DNA of 64,000 nucleotides from Naganishia liquefaciens (Eukaryota > Basidiomycota > Tremellomycetes > Filobasidiales > Filobasidiaceae), in NCBI GenBank assembly GCA_013423385.1, contig BLZA01000030.1, forward strand, positions 1,381,168 to 1,445,167, written 5' to 3'. The position numbers and the translations under genes were made by a program. The notes beneath the pieces were generated by a model that ran no database searches, was not told the DNA's origin, and was given only the letters and a program-made list of their open reading frames with translations. Of this stretch, positions 20,945-34,400 are shown piece by piece. Positions within the stretch are counted from its first letter, which is position 1; every line of letters begins with the position of its first letter.

Positions 20945-23762
20945 GAGGCTGGAGATGGCGATCAGTTGTATACCACGAGCGAGGCTCGAATGCGGACAGT
21001 TGTAACCGCGAGATACGCTTAGAACGAAAGCTTGACGAATCCAGAGAATGAAGTACAGGAGATTGTCCTCTCATCATCCCGTGGTCTGATAATCCTCTGC
21101 AACAAGGAACCCTCTGCTCTGCCTGATCTGACGATGTTCTCCGCCGTGGCTTGAAGACGACTTCCAAAACAACTCATGCTCATGCGATAAGGGGGCAGAT
21201 TGTTGCTCTTGACCAGCGTATGGAGAGGCTTTCGCTAGCGAAGTTGCCACTAGAAAAGTCTGTAACATCCAAAGTGTAGCCTTTAACCTTTAGAGCTGTC
21301 TTTCACCAAATGCGATTCCATCGGAGTCGGTCATAAGATTCTTCAACCTTTCAGCAAAATTCGTTCGTGGTGTATCAGAGCTGACATCTGGTACGGATAG
21401 CACCGATTGTTCATGCCGATTTCATTCATATTCGCCACGCTTCTCGTCTCTGGGTCGATCGCTGTATTTTTCAACATGGGAAGATAGCTCTAGAGCCTCT
21501 CTGTCCTGTACCAGCCATTCTAAAACAGAGCGACATGGTATCCGTGATAGATTTCGCTCGAGCTGAGTGTATGGCTAGTCAACTAACGGCTCACGAGTCT
21601 GAGAACCGAATTCCGTGATAACCAATACGTCCCCAGCAGAGCACCTTGAGCTGACGTCTGCTGGCCTACTAACAGCTAACAAGCTTTTCCGTCATTCACA
21701 GTGCTATGGCTCAGCGTCAGCGACTACTGAAATGTAGATAAGCATGATGACGATATCAGAATTCGCGCTCGGACGCTGATTTAGACGACTCGGTGAAGCT
21801 GAGGGCGGCGGGCGGCGATCCGCTTCGAAGGCTCGATACGTGACGCAAAGAGGACTAACTATACTTCCATGCATTACATGTATCTTTAGAGCCTTCGGAG
21901 CAAGTTCAAGAGCTAGCTCACAGGGATAATTGTCATCGGGATCGCCCAGCGCGACTCGGTTGGGGAACTCTGTATAGCCATCGGTGCGATCCGATCCGAA
22001 GATGTACTTGATCTTCAAGTACCGTAAGTTGTCCCTCCCATCGAAATTGGAGAAGTCTTAGCTTCACGAACGGCTTAACAACACAACCTTCTTGACATCG
22101 GCCTTGAGCCATGTGCTTTTCGTGTGCTTAGGCTCGCCCGAACTTATCAGGCGCGGGCCCCGCGACAATCAGGGAATCGCGGATAACCCCGTGTTGGCGT
22201 GTTTGGCATCGCATGCGGCAGAAAATAAAGCTTCAGTTTATTAATGTAAGTCCCGTTGATACACGTCATTCAGAAGTCCGCGCCAAGGTTTCAGTCGACT
22301 GACACAACTGACGACGAAAGGACACGGATTTAGGAAACGGTAGAATAGCTTGTATGATCATTCAGCCCTCATCGTTGAGCTCTCTTTGAGCCTTCCAGCT
22401 TGACGATCTATTGCTTCGAAAGCCACCTCTCGATCGCGTTGCAAGAAGGCGATGGAGCCGATCAAGGGAATTCATCGTAGCCTTCGAGATGCGATGTACG
22501 AAGCAGATGTTGATTCCTCAGCCGGTAGTCCTATATTTATAGACTCTGGAAGACCTCCTGAGGCCCAACTCGTCGAGCTTTTCAAAGTGCTGATGGAGGA
22601 GATTTCCAGAAAAGCTTTCGTAGCATCCGGCATCAGTATTTATGTGCTAGGTAGGAATCAGGTTACGATGAATTCTTTTGCGGAGCCATTGGTGAGAGAA
22701 AGAGGCTTCAGATGTAATAGTACCGCGACACTCTGCTGTCCGCGACAAAGGCTCATGTGGAGGGCCGTCTGAACATCTCTGACGAGTGGTCTGAACACCT
22801 GAGGGAGCTTGCGTTGTGCTCGAAAAGGAAAAGCTGAAGAAGGGAAGACATAATGTTCGGATAGCATCGGGATGAGGGATCTCAGAGCTGATCCCCAGCA
22901 TGCAGGGCCGGAGAGAGGACAGAGGGGTTTGATTCCGATTACACAGGCCCAATGTCCCAAGGCTGGTCTCCCAGCGGCTTAGCCAGCAGCGGGAATTGCA
23001 CAGGGCCGGCGCTTGCAACCGATTGCAACCCCGAGGCTGTACGACTGATGTACACAGATTCCGCTGGGCGTAATTACGGAATTGCGAAATGGTACAGCTG
23101 TTCAATGCATTATAGTGGTTCGACGAATGAGGCGAGAAGCAGCAGTCAGCAAGCTTGCAACATTGGGTTGTCAAAGGACATTGATGACCGGCAGGATTTG
23201 ACCTGCTTGCCATTGGGTTGTCAAAGGACGTTGATGACCGGCAGGATTTGACCTGCTTGAATAGGTATAAGGCGTTCACGGCAGCCAACTCGCCGTGATC
23301 GAGCTGTTACTGAGCGTACGCACTGCGGACATCTGGACCGTCTTTCGACAATTGGAACGGCGATACGTTGGGAATAATCGACTCAAGGACATTGACCGCT
23401 AGTGACGGCTGATGATTTGGTGAGTCCTTATTCGGCAATTATCAGGACGACAGGCGTTGGCCATGACTCGCAAGAAGCACCTTGGCTGGAAAGTTGGGCG
23501 CGAAGCAAGGCGATTCGGAAGATGTCGACCTACTTTTCTACGGAAGATTCCCAATCTTTCAACTAGGATATCCTCCTTTGTCACGACCGGCACTGATCGG
23601 GTGTCCCTTTCGCTCCTCCACAGCATCCCTTTGCTCGACACCCGAACGACGGACTTTCTCACATCAGAGCCTTTCCTCGACCCAACAACGCAACGACCTT
23701 TCGAAGCAAACGCATCATGTTTTGAAGCAAAAAAATCGATTACCCCTTTGCCGCGGACTACG
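20945..23762. other. Gene-poor region upstream of the RhoGEF
   Basis: Open frames are short and unrecognised, including a 106-codon frame at 22452-22772. A two-copy 50-bp tandem repeat is listed separately. The frame of the RhoGEF is open leftward to 23463, so the last 300 bases may be coding (alternative N-terminus) or leader. No mobile-element protein or long terminal repeat was seen. Confidence 0.5.
23161..23260. repeat. Tandem repeat, 2 x 50 bp
   Basis: The unit starting cattgggttgtcaaaggac is repeated with a period of exactly 50 bases (23161 and 23211). The copies differ by one internal base (A in the first, G in the second) and at the last base or two. There is no open frame across it. 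The near identity indicates a recent duplication. Confidence 0.9.
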
Positions 23763-26700
23763 ATGGCTCCACTACATCAAGACCTAGCGGCCACAAAATT
23801 GCAGGATGAAAGGTCGACTTCGGGGATAGCGCACCCCGAAGAACGTATCCCGCTCTCCAGGCAGGACGTCTTCGACCCAAATCCTTTTGCGCCTGCCGGA
23901 CAGCCGGATGACACCCAGGCTCCACTGAGAAAGCTCAGCCATCCTCAGGAGCAAAGCAACGACGAACTCGGTTCTCAAGATGCTGGTGATAGAAGTGTTC
24001 GGTCGACCGGGCCTGGAGATCTCACTGTGGGACGAATCAAGCCTCTTCCCCCGATACCGTCATCTCGGCTATCGTCGCCGGTTGCGAGTCACAATCGCTT
24101 GAACACTAACGAAGGAGTCCTAGGATCACATGACACATCCTATAAAAGTTCAAAGCAGCGCCCACCGCCGTTGCTCATACCGGATTCGCCTATTCTCGGA
24201 CAGCCCCTCTTTTCGTCATACCCTGTCGTCACGGCAAGACGAAGATCTAGTGCGGCATCACAACCGCCTTCGAGCTACAAGGGAAAAGAACGAGAACTAT
24301 ATCCCGCATATGGACCCGGCGTCGAGGATTCTGTCGTCACCCATACAGGTCACTCTACAATGAGCGATCATTTTCCTGCTGGGCTTGACCATGGAAGGCT
24401 GTCTCGCGGCGGTGCTCAAGGTGTTGAAGGTATCACTCCGGAAGGCAGGCGGGGATCCGCTTCTCGAATTCCGCTTGGGCCGCCGTTGTCTCATTCCGCT
24501 CATTTCGCTCGTCCGCTGCCGTCATATACCGTCATGAATCCGATTGCGAATTCGCAAAGGACGGATGACAACGATGCATTCAGGGCTTCAACACCGAGGC
24601 GGCAGCGCGCCATGACTTTGGAACAACACAGCCCGACGATGCATAGGGACCCGTCTACAGAGGCACGTCGGCGAAGTGTCGATCAGGCTGTTCATGGTAT
24701 CGCCAACCACAATCCCAATTTCGTGCCAGGATGGCTGCCTCCGGGCGCTCTTCCCGCCGTCAATCCAGCAAGCTCGGCGTCATTTGAACTCACTGCAAAG
24801 TCGCAATACGATGCTTTAGGCGTCGATCGCATGGGATCCCCTGTCTCCGTCATTCGCGTGGCCGGATTCCAGGCAGCTTCCGGCCCAGATGAATCCGCAT
24901 CAGATCATAGACGAGCATCTCCGGTGCCAGTCGACGCAAAGCAACAGCATGAGCCATATACATGGGCCAATACGTCTGACCCCTTGTTCACTCTCCAGTC
25001 AATCTCAACGATAGCGGCGGGCGTACCGCTTGTTTCTCCTGCTCCAAGTCAGCGTACATCGAATGTCGGTGGCGATTTCTTCGCCAGCAAAACTCTTCTG
25101 CCTGGTTCCCTAGGATTGACAGATGAGAGCCACTTGGACGCGCAAGACGTCTCATCACAATCGAAAATGAATCTCTCGGCGCTCAAAATCGTTACATCCC
25201 GTTCTCCACAATTGGATCGCAGTGAAGCGGTAACGCAGTCGCCCACGCAGTTTTCGCCAGAGATTGATCAAGGAGGATTCGTCGATCAACGGATGTCAAT
25301 GCCGTCGATGACGGAAACGTCATCAGGAGCGGGTACAGCCGAGGTTCTACTATCTTCCGCCTCAACGAGCTTGTCGCGCAGCACCAAGAATGGCAGAGAC
25401 GGCAAAGATCGTGAGAAGGCCTCGACCGACGGAGATGTGCAGATACTGCAGGACCAGCATCGTGGAATAACTGACCAGTTAGCACGTGCCCTAGAAAACA
25501 AAATTGACACGAGAAAGAAGAGAGTGGATCAACGCAAATACATCTTGGTAGAATTGGTCGAGACGGAAATGGCATACACGGATCATTTGAGGGATCTCGT
25601 GCACATCTATCTGCCCCAGCTTGCGGCTCTATCCATCGTCACGCCTGTACAGCATACCGTCATCAGCAGGAATCTCAAGGAGATGCTCTATTTTCATGAG
25701 CAATTGACCAATAGGATGGTTGACGTATTGAAGGAGGAAGGTCTGGGCACCGATACGCAAAACATCCCCGGAATCGATGAGGGCGTGAGAGTCGAAAGGA
25801 TAGCGAGGAAGGTAGCAGCTGTCTTCGTAGAAGACGTGAGTGTGAGCGTTCGGGTCGACAACGCATGTTGCTGAGTCTTTCTTCTAGGCCTCCGGCTTCG
25901 ATATGTACGACAAATACTGTTCGGGTTCCGCTGCCGCCATGAACATTATTCGAGAGGTCCAGCATAGGCCGGAATGGAGTGCTTTCGAGAAGCGCTGCCG
26001 AATTGTCATTGCAACTAGAAGCAACATCACACTTCAACAAGTTCTAGCTGAGGACAACCATAACTTCCGACCTGAGCTCATGCCACCGCCAACAGTATCA
26101 TCAATACCCTCAAGATTGATGCTGCGAGACCTTTTGATCTTGCCGGTGCAACGAATATGTCGATATTCGCTGGTCCTGTCAACCCTGGTATCCACTTGGG
26201 CACCCCCTTCGCCCGCACGCGAAGGCCTTTTCCATCTTCGCTCAGAGCTAGATGTAGGCGTCGATATTGAAAGGGCACTGGATGTCATGCAAGAGTCGGC
26301 TGCTCGTGCGAATATTGCCAATCAGAGAAGTACTGTCCTGGCTCGGACCGCTACTATCGCGCGTAGACTGGACTATCATCCCGTATGTAATCGGTTGCGC
26401 TGATGATCTTTCTGGTAATCTGACTTTGGTTCCTCTCAAAGATCGTTACTCGGAGTCTACTCGCAAATCTTGGTCCATGCGTGCTTTCTGGATCCCTCGA
26501 CACACTCTATCATAATCCCACGGTGGCTCCTCTTCAGACTACAGTCAAGGTCCGCTACATGGGGGCTTTTCTGTACTATGGATTCCTCATCCTGGCAAAG
26601 ATCAAGAAGGCAGAACACTACGAAATCAAGCACTACCTTCCGTTGCAAATGTTCGAAATGGTCGACGTTACGGAAGGTGAGCCAATTGCCCCGACGACAT

Positions 26701-28518
26701 ATGAGTTTGCCCATTTGACCATTTGACCTCGCTCCAGGCTTTTTACCGCACTCGATCCGACTGACATTCCGCGACCATCACATGGAATTGGCAGCGGCTT
26801 GTGCGGAGGAAAAGGATGTCTGGGCAGCTGCCTTGTGTGAAGCACGGGACAATGCAACGATTTCGCCTTTCGATTTGCCATGCAGCATAGCCTACGGTGC
26901 CGGTCGTGCGCGGAGGGAGTCAGCTTACCAGCCAAGCGAATCCGTTCCTCCTTCAGCCACAACGCCGAAACGCTATTCATTGGCTCTTTTGGACTTCAAC
27001 ATACACGCTGAAGCACCACGAACGGCGGAGAATTTTAACGATTATGGCCGAGAAGTCCCGGAACCACCTCGGTCACCTGTTATGCCATCGTCTCCAATGC
27101 GACGGGAGGGTATCCCTCTGCAAACGCCATCCAGTATTCTTATGCGTCGAGCATCTCCACTCTATCGGCATTCGATCGATTCCAACCTCCAGGATGTCAT
27201 TTCGGATGAATGCAACATTGCGCGCGCTTCGGGCCGACAATTTTCCAATGACTCTTTCGGCATCCAGCCTGTATCTGTGGGGGCTTCAGGCCAGGGCATT
27301 CGCCGAAATCGTTTATCGATGAGCCAGTCGAGCGTGCTTCGTCGAAGAAGGAGCTACGTGGATGTTCAAAGCTCTCCCAGCACAGACACCATAGAGAGTA
27401 CTCAGACGATCACCAACAACTTTGGCAGGACCATGTCCGGATATGGCAACAACGTCGCTAGCAGCTTCAAAAGGGGCTTCTCGGCTTCCTCTCATGATGG
27501 GAGATTGAGCAAGCGCTCTTCCATCGGGTCACTCGAGACCTCAGGCCAAACTGCAACGGACGCTTCCAGTACGGTGACCGAGAGGCCGGTCTCTTTTGCC
27601 GGTGCTTGGCCATCGCCGCCCCGCCGCAACCACCGGACTTTGAGCGATGACACCGCGAAAACGCTCGCTCTGCAATCTGTGCCGCCTCAGGCTTCTCAGG
27701 AAACATTCAAGAGTCATGCAAGAGGTCAGAGCGACATCGTGCGACGTCGTTCCATGCAGAATTTGACCAGCTTGCTCAAGCCAAAGCATGCACGAGCAAG
27801 CTCAGTTCCTGTTAGCCCCATCTTGGACAAGACCGCGCTGTCTGGCAGCGAGACAGATCACGATGGCAGTAAAGCTGGCGCTCCGGAGAGTCTCGGTTCG
27901 GGAACAACCACCCCATCTCACGTGGGCGATTATACGACAAACCCGGTAGACATTTTTGCGCTTGGCGCCGGACTGACAAATGTCTTGTATCCCGCACCTG
28001 CAGCCAGCAAGTCTGGCCTGTTGACGCGTACATTTTCGTACGCCAGCCAAAGACGATCCAAGACCAGCCTTTTCGGAGGCGAAATACCATTCTCAGCTAG
28101 CCGTCGAGGCTCTCTCGATCCGGCCAAAGCCATTGCCATGTCGCCCATAACGAACGAAGTCAAGCTACCCCTGGCCTCAGTTCCTGGATCTCCGGCGGGT
28201 TCCCTCACCAAACTCGCTACGACTGCCCCGCAAAATTTCGCCTCCATAGGTGACCAAGTATCTCAGATGCCCACTACCGCAGGGATCACCTCACTTTCCA
28301 CCAGTCCAGAGAATGTTTCTGAGCCTTCCCTCTCTAGCAAGTCTCCGGCAAGCACAGCGAGCGACAGCGGTTCAACCAATATTTCCGATATCGAGAACAC
28401 GTCTTCTAATGTCGTCAACCAGCATATACCACCAAAACGACGCCGCAGCATACGTTTCTTCCATCGACTCAATCAATTCACGACATTGTCCGGGTCAAGC
28501 TCTAATGGAGACAAATAA
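23763..28518 (+). CDS. Rho guanine nucleotide exchange factor (DH-PH)
   Basis: Activates a Rho-family GTPase, probably at sites of polarised growth. Exons: 23763-25835, 25888-26382, 26442-26676 and 26738-28518; about 1,527 residues. The N-terminal 580 residues are disordered and Ser/Pro-rich. A DH domain begins at RKYILVELVETEMAYTDHL and contains ILPVQRICRYSLVL, the conserved helix that contacts the GTPase. A PH domain follows, ending in RLTFRDHHMELAAACAEEKD and a W in DVWAAAL. The C-terminal 550 residues are Ser-rich with many basic RRxS-type phosphorylation-like sites. No CNH (citron) domain or BAR domain is seen, which separates it from Rom2-like GEFs. The start at 23763 has a good context (ATGG); the frame stays open to an upstream ATG at 23463, giving a possible 100-residue extension. 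Confidence 0.88.
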
Positions 28519-29108
28519 CACTGCTATCGGCTCATGGGTTATAATTCTCTCTGCCAGTGTAACCCTCCTTTGCATTTTCCATGTTTTCTAGTTGTATCAG
28601 TCGTTCGGACACTGTCGCGTGCCGCTGATTCGGACCGCCTTCAGGGCCGGAGTGCGAGCCTGCCATCCTCTTAGTCTCTATAATGTAAACCTGCACATTC
28701 ACTGTAGCCAATATTGGATAATGACATACACGTTGCGACTCAGAATGTGTTCTTGCTGGCAGTGATCATGCTTTCGCTTCTAGCCTTCCCAACATCACTA
28801 CATACGATTGAGCTACGTCTTGATGTGTGAGAAATAATAGTGGAACAATAGGAGCCAGTAGTCTCGCTTGGACGGCTGAAGGGAATCCATAAACCCACAT
28901 ACGACTGAAAAGAACGGCTTACGTCACAGCTTCCCCGATTGCGCGCAACGAAACTGAGCAGCGCTCACTCGGTCTTGCCGGACCAGTCGATTGATGAGGC
29001 AGGAGGTGAAAGAGCTCTTTGCAGCAACTATCGTTTCAGTACTCTCTTCCGCATCAGTCCATAAAGACCCAGCGTGTGGCCGATGTGTGCGCTGCGGAAG
29101 CGAAGACC
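28519..29108. other. Intergenic spacer
   Basis: 3' UTR of the RhoGEF and promoter of the ubiquitin hydrolase gene. No other feature recognised. Confidence 0.6.
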
Positions 29109-31375
29109 ATGACGGATCTCGTCGATATCACCACAAAAGTACCGCCATCCGACGCTTCCGCAAGTCATCCTGAAAAGGTGTCACCAATACTGTCATACAA
29201 CGTCTGGCTTGAATACTGCTCCACCGCAGTACTAACGATCTGGAACGAGCTCGAGAAGCTCTTTTTCTCCGCCGGTATACACCCATCTTACATCATTTGT
29301 CGCATCAATATGGCGTTCCAGTTATTAGCTGGACGGCTCAGTCCTTTCCTCGGTGGCTCTCCAAATAGAGGAACGAAGAAAGGGGACAACGAGCAATTGA
29401 GAAGGGAAGAGTACGAGGAAGGAATCGCCTTAAAGGTCCAGAACCGTACCACGAATACAAAAAGAAGAAGAGCACAAGTGTCAGAGCATGGCTTTCATGG
29501 TAAATATGTCACTCACTCGTGACAAGACGCGCTTTCCTAAGTTATCCTGATTACAGGCAACAATTATCCGGGAATGGTGAATCTTTCTGGGACTCTGTGT
29601 TACATGAACTCTATCTTGCAGGTAAGTCGGCGCATACCTGCAACCCGACGTTCGGCTGATGCAGGACCCTACTCCCGCATTCAGTCCTTTGCATCCTTGA
29701 CATATCTGCAAAACCATCTGGACTCTGTGATCGCTCTAGCCGAAGATGTCGACTTGAACACTCCGGTGACAGATGCCTTGAGCCTGACACTAGAACGTAA
29801 GACGATCGCGTCATTTACCAAAAACGGTCTTGCTGATCTCGTATGAGCAGAGCTCAATACGCCAACGACTTCATTTCGTCCGCAGGCGTTGCGGCCATAT
29901 TCTCTGGTAGAAGCGCTCTCCACCCTTCCCTCCGTTCGCAGGTTACTCCAAACACGCGAACATCAAGACGCGCATGAATTATTCCTTCTCCTGACCAATG
30001 CAATATCCGACGAATTAGGAAAGCTGGACCTTGAGCGCAGAAAGGATCGAGGATTAGCAGAAGCGATGCAGCTCCGAAAGATGAGACTTGCTCAGCAAGA
30101 CGACCTCAACGCTAAGGACTCCAATGGCCAGACGCATGTTGGACGATGGAGCGGAAACGAAAAGAATAGGATACTATCGCCTTGGGAAGGGCTTTCAGCG
30201 AATAGGCGAATCTGCTTGAAGTGCGGCTGGTGTGAGGGGATCAGGTATGAGACTATGGGCGCAATCGACGTCACGTTGCCATCATCCGTGAGTATCTTCG
30301 ACGCAATTGATTGATGATTCGCTAACCCGCTTTAACTTGCAAGGGAGCTATACCGCTGGAAGCCTGTTTGAAGCATCTTTCGGCAATAGACGTAATAGAT
30401 GACGCCTACTGTGATCGATGTACCCTTCGCCTTACCCACACATTTTACCTCAGCGAAGCCGAGCGGTTGGGGAAAGCGAAAGACGAGAACGGCAAGAGCA
30501 GCACCGCCCGTAAGAAGCGAGCGGCGAATTCCCGCAAATTCGCGACAAGAATAACCAAGTTGCTGGAGACGGGGGATATCGCGAATATGGAGAAAGCCGA
30601 AGGTCTCCAAGATTGCAAGTGGCTGAAGGCCTCCAGCCGAAGCGCAAGACAGTCCATGATAGCGAGAGTGCGTATGCCTTCGTGCTAGGTCTTGAATCCA
30701 CTCTGATGATCCGGCGTGACTCAGCCTCCGCGGATCCTTACACTACATCTATCCCGATCAGGTTTCACACCATACGGAGAACTGTACAAAAAGACAGCCA
30801 GCGTGGCTTTCCCGATGGTGCTGGACATCACACTATTCACCACTTCCGGCGCTCTCTATACGACCGCCGATGGATCTATCTCCCATCACGCTGATGAGGA
30901 ATGGCAGAAAGAATCTTCGAGGCCGGAAGATGCCGCTCCACCTCGCTCGATCTACAGACTCGATGCCCTCATCTGTCACTACGGCTACACCAGCAGCTTC
31001 GGCCACTTTGTAGCGTATCGTCGGAAACCCGACTCCGTCCTCGGCCCAACCCTTGCGCGGAAAAGCTGTTCTGACTACTGCCAATGTCAGGCCTGCCGAA
31101 TGCACGGACAAGTAAGGGAACAAAAGTCATTGCCTTTGAAAAATTGGCTGCGAATAAGCGATGCGGATGTTGAAGAGGTAGGAGAGGCCGAGGTATTGGC
31201 CGAGAGAATGTCCGCTTTCCTTCTCTTCTACGAAAAGGTAGCTGAAGGCGAACCCTCTGACACCGAGGAAATCACTGAACCAAAGCTGAGGATGGCTCAG
31301 GGTAGCATAGCGGAAGCCATTTCTAATTTGAATGGACAGGGTGGAATAAGGCATCGAGCATCCGCCAAGCTGTAG
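29109..31375 (+). CDS. Ubiquitin carboxyl-terminal hydrolase (USP family, C19)
   Basis: Cysteine protease that removes ubiquitin. Six exons: 29109-29499, 29557-29621, 29685-29796, 29851-30287, 30344-30667 and 30725-31375; 659 residues. The Cys box is GMVNLSGTLCYMNSILQ (about residues 136-152), the middle box REHQDAHELFLLL, and the His box GHFVAYRRK with the downstream ISDADV, so all catalytic elements are present. Paired CxxC motifs (CLKCGWC, CDRC) fit the zinc ribbon in the USP fingers. The Cys box has SGTLC in place of the common GNTC. A hydrophobic stretch near residues 30-50 (YCSTAVLTIWNELEKLFF) may be a membrane anchor, as in yeast Ubp1 or mitochondrial USPs, but is weak. The start is the first ATG in frame with exon 1; an upstream exon is possible. 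Confidence 0.9.
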
Positions 31376-31427
31376 GATTTGTAGGATCTCGAGAGTGTTC
31401 GGAGCAGATTGTATTTGCCCGTGCATA

Positions 31428-34400
31428 TCATACAATCGGCATAACGAATGTACGGTTGGGTGGTGGCAGATGACTCTGTCGTGCAGGCTTCGAAGCAGTA
31501 CTTTCCACTGATCGACCCTTGTCGTTACTAGTACCCTGTGATACGTCTTTGACGTTGATGGCTGAATTGTTTCCGATCGTCCGTCGTTCATGTCCGAATG
31601 CGTGCTCGTCAACAGCCTTCAATAGATCTCGAAGTCGCGACATGCCTGCACCGGCGCCAATACTGAGCCGGGAGCCTCGCGAGAGACCTTTGGTGAAATC
31701 ATCATCTGTCAACTGTTCTTGTCCAGAAAGCCCTTCGTCCTCAAGGAACCGCCGTGAAAATGATGCGTAATCTGAACGTTGTGCCAGATACGGCCGCAGG
31801 AGACGAGCGTCCACCTTGCCGAGATGCGCTTCGGTCAAATATGATCGGAGAACGTCCGGCTGTACGATGAAGCTGTTTCCAAGTTGCCTGAGCATATCAA
31901 AACGATCATTCAATTCCGGTATGCCGAATGACTTCACGACGTCCTGATAAGCGGCAAGATCCCTAGAGAGAGGCAGATTCATCGTCATTCAGCCTAAAGT
32001 CCCTTTTTTTCAATCATACGCACTTGGTCAACATAAGGCCCCCAGTGGGATTCACAGGGAACTTTTTGAAGTGCTCAAGTAAAAGACTAAAAGCGGCTTG
32101 CTTGAGCAGAAGCGTATCCTCTTGATCACATCTACTTACGCATGGAAAACCATACCGATTTCCAACAGGAAGGATTGCGCATTCTTTCCATTGATAGATT
32201 TTTCAATAATACTCTTGAGTTTCTCCAAGAATGCACAACAAGCCTGACAAGGCTCTGTCAACATTCGCGCGAATGATGATTCCTCGTCTTTCGGCTTGAA
32301 ATCGTTACTCTTCTGCTTCTTCAGTATGTTGGCTAGCCACACCATGACAGCTGACCCATCATAGTCAGCGGCGATCACCGACCACCGGAAAGCCATGAAC
32401 TTACCATCAATCGTTTTCTGAATCAGCATGTTGGCCTTGCCTTCAATCCGACTTGTGGCGCTGGCATTGGCCTGAGAGTACTGCTTTCTCACCGTGACAG
32501 AGCTCGAAGTAAGGGGAAGAAGTGCTGTGGCAGAATACCTTTGCCATAGGTGGAGAATATAGTCTGCTTGCTTGAGAGCCAAGAGACTTGTAATCGGCGG
32601 TTCTGTTTTGCCGTCGAAGACGTCCAATCTTGCAATGAGGCTGTCGAGGGGTAATCAGATACTCTCAAACCTTCGACACGATCATGGGAATGAGCTTACG
32701 AGTCCAAGGCAAGCTCCACATAGTTCCTGCCAATGTGATCCATAAGAATATGCGCGATGATATTCGTATTCTTAGGACTGAGCAAAGGCCAGTCAGCGCC
32801 ACTGATCTCGGAACGATGGTGGAAGGGGAGCTCACATATCTCCCGGTAAACTCAGCTCCACAACTCTGCCGACAGCCTCAGCGTGTAACTTCAGCATTCG
32901 CTCAGCCAGACTGGTTTCCAATGCAGCATCGGCTTCGTTTCCCTTCAGCCTTGCAGCGTTGTCGGCCTGCGACTGATCTTCGAGTCGAGGTGTCGCAGGT
33001 CCAGAAGGGGCCGGGGAAGCCCGACCACTAACGGCATGGGAAGCGTTCCCGGATGCAGTATTACCGAAAGAATTTGCCACTCCCCCGTATTTATGTAGCC
33101 AGGCGGCGGCTGTTGAAGCTGCTCCCGTCCCTCCTGGAGCGTTACCCTGCGTTGACGGAATTGTTGACGAGGATGACAACTGATTGACAACTCGGTCGAG
33201 CAGTGAATGAGGTTTTGACTTGATGATGTTGAGCTGCAGAACAATCGATGTCAGACCCCAAAAGTATCCGTACTTTCGGATTGCAACAGGACTCACATGA
33301 TACCGTTCGAACGCACTAAGCATGTCCTTATAATTTCCTGTAAGCCATCTCGTTTCGAGCTCAAGATAACGCCCAGCATCCAGGTAGGTCATGAACATCT
33401 CCTCCATACAGAGGTCAAGCATGGCCGCCAGAGGTGAGGAATTATCCGCTGATTTCTCGTTCACGGTACCGGCGACGAGTTGGCCGCCACTGGAGAAATC
33501 ATAACGCTTGAGGTCCTCAACCAAGGCAGCACATTTTACATTGGTCAGGCGTAATATCCGCAGCAACGCGAGGTCTCCCAGAGCAGAAGCCTTTTGGAAG
33601 AGGTGCTCCAGATGCTGCTGAATCTGTTCAAGGTAAGAATCAGAGAAGAATTGAGCAGCAAAACGGATGAAGTACGTACAACCTGTGCGAAAACCCTCTG
33701 CAAGAATACCTTCATGACTTCCTCCTTGTCTGGGAAGACGGCCTGAATGATTTGAGCCTCCTGGCTAACCGTAACCCTAATCTCGTCGAACAAGGCATCC
33801 AGTCCAGGCTCTCGCTCCGGAGCGGGTTTCTGCGGGTCGTTTATGTCTCTCCATCGATGTTCCCTAAACATGTCAGCTTGTGCCGGACGGAATCATTGAC
33901 CGACCTACAAGTCTGAAATTTTCTTGCTTTGCGCTTCCTGATTTTGCACCTGGTAGCCGTCGATCCCATCGGACTTTTGCAAGAAGCGATCCTGGCTGAT
34001 GAAGAAGTCGTGCTGGTTGACATACATCTGAATGCAGGATGTTCCGCCATTGAAGCTCTGCAGTGTCCTAGCGCAATGCTAAGTTTGCTAATCAGCACGA
34101 ATCCAAACGGATTCCGGCAAATTTACACACCGCCATCATCTTGACGTCGCCCTTGCGATAACTTTTGTCAAACAGTCTCAGACACTCCTTCTCGAACTGC
34201 TCAGCGAACTTTGACACCTCTGCTCTTATTTTTTCGGCCTTTTCAAGATCCGCTTTGGAGACGGATTCCGTTTTTTCACCTTCTTCCTCCTGGGAAGCAT
34301 GTACGAGGTTGGCTGCGGCGGCATTTTCCGACACATCCTTGGCGAGAGCACTAAGCCGTCTCAAGATGACGGCGAGTTTGGTTCGCCCATCACGGGATGA

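Noticed and set aside
22452-22772. 106-codon plus-strand frame with partly protein-like sequence
   Set aside because: No recognisable domain, no usable splice partners, and isolated in a gene-poor stretch.
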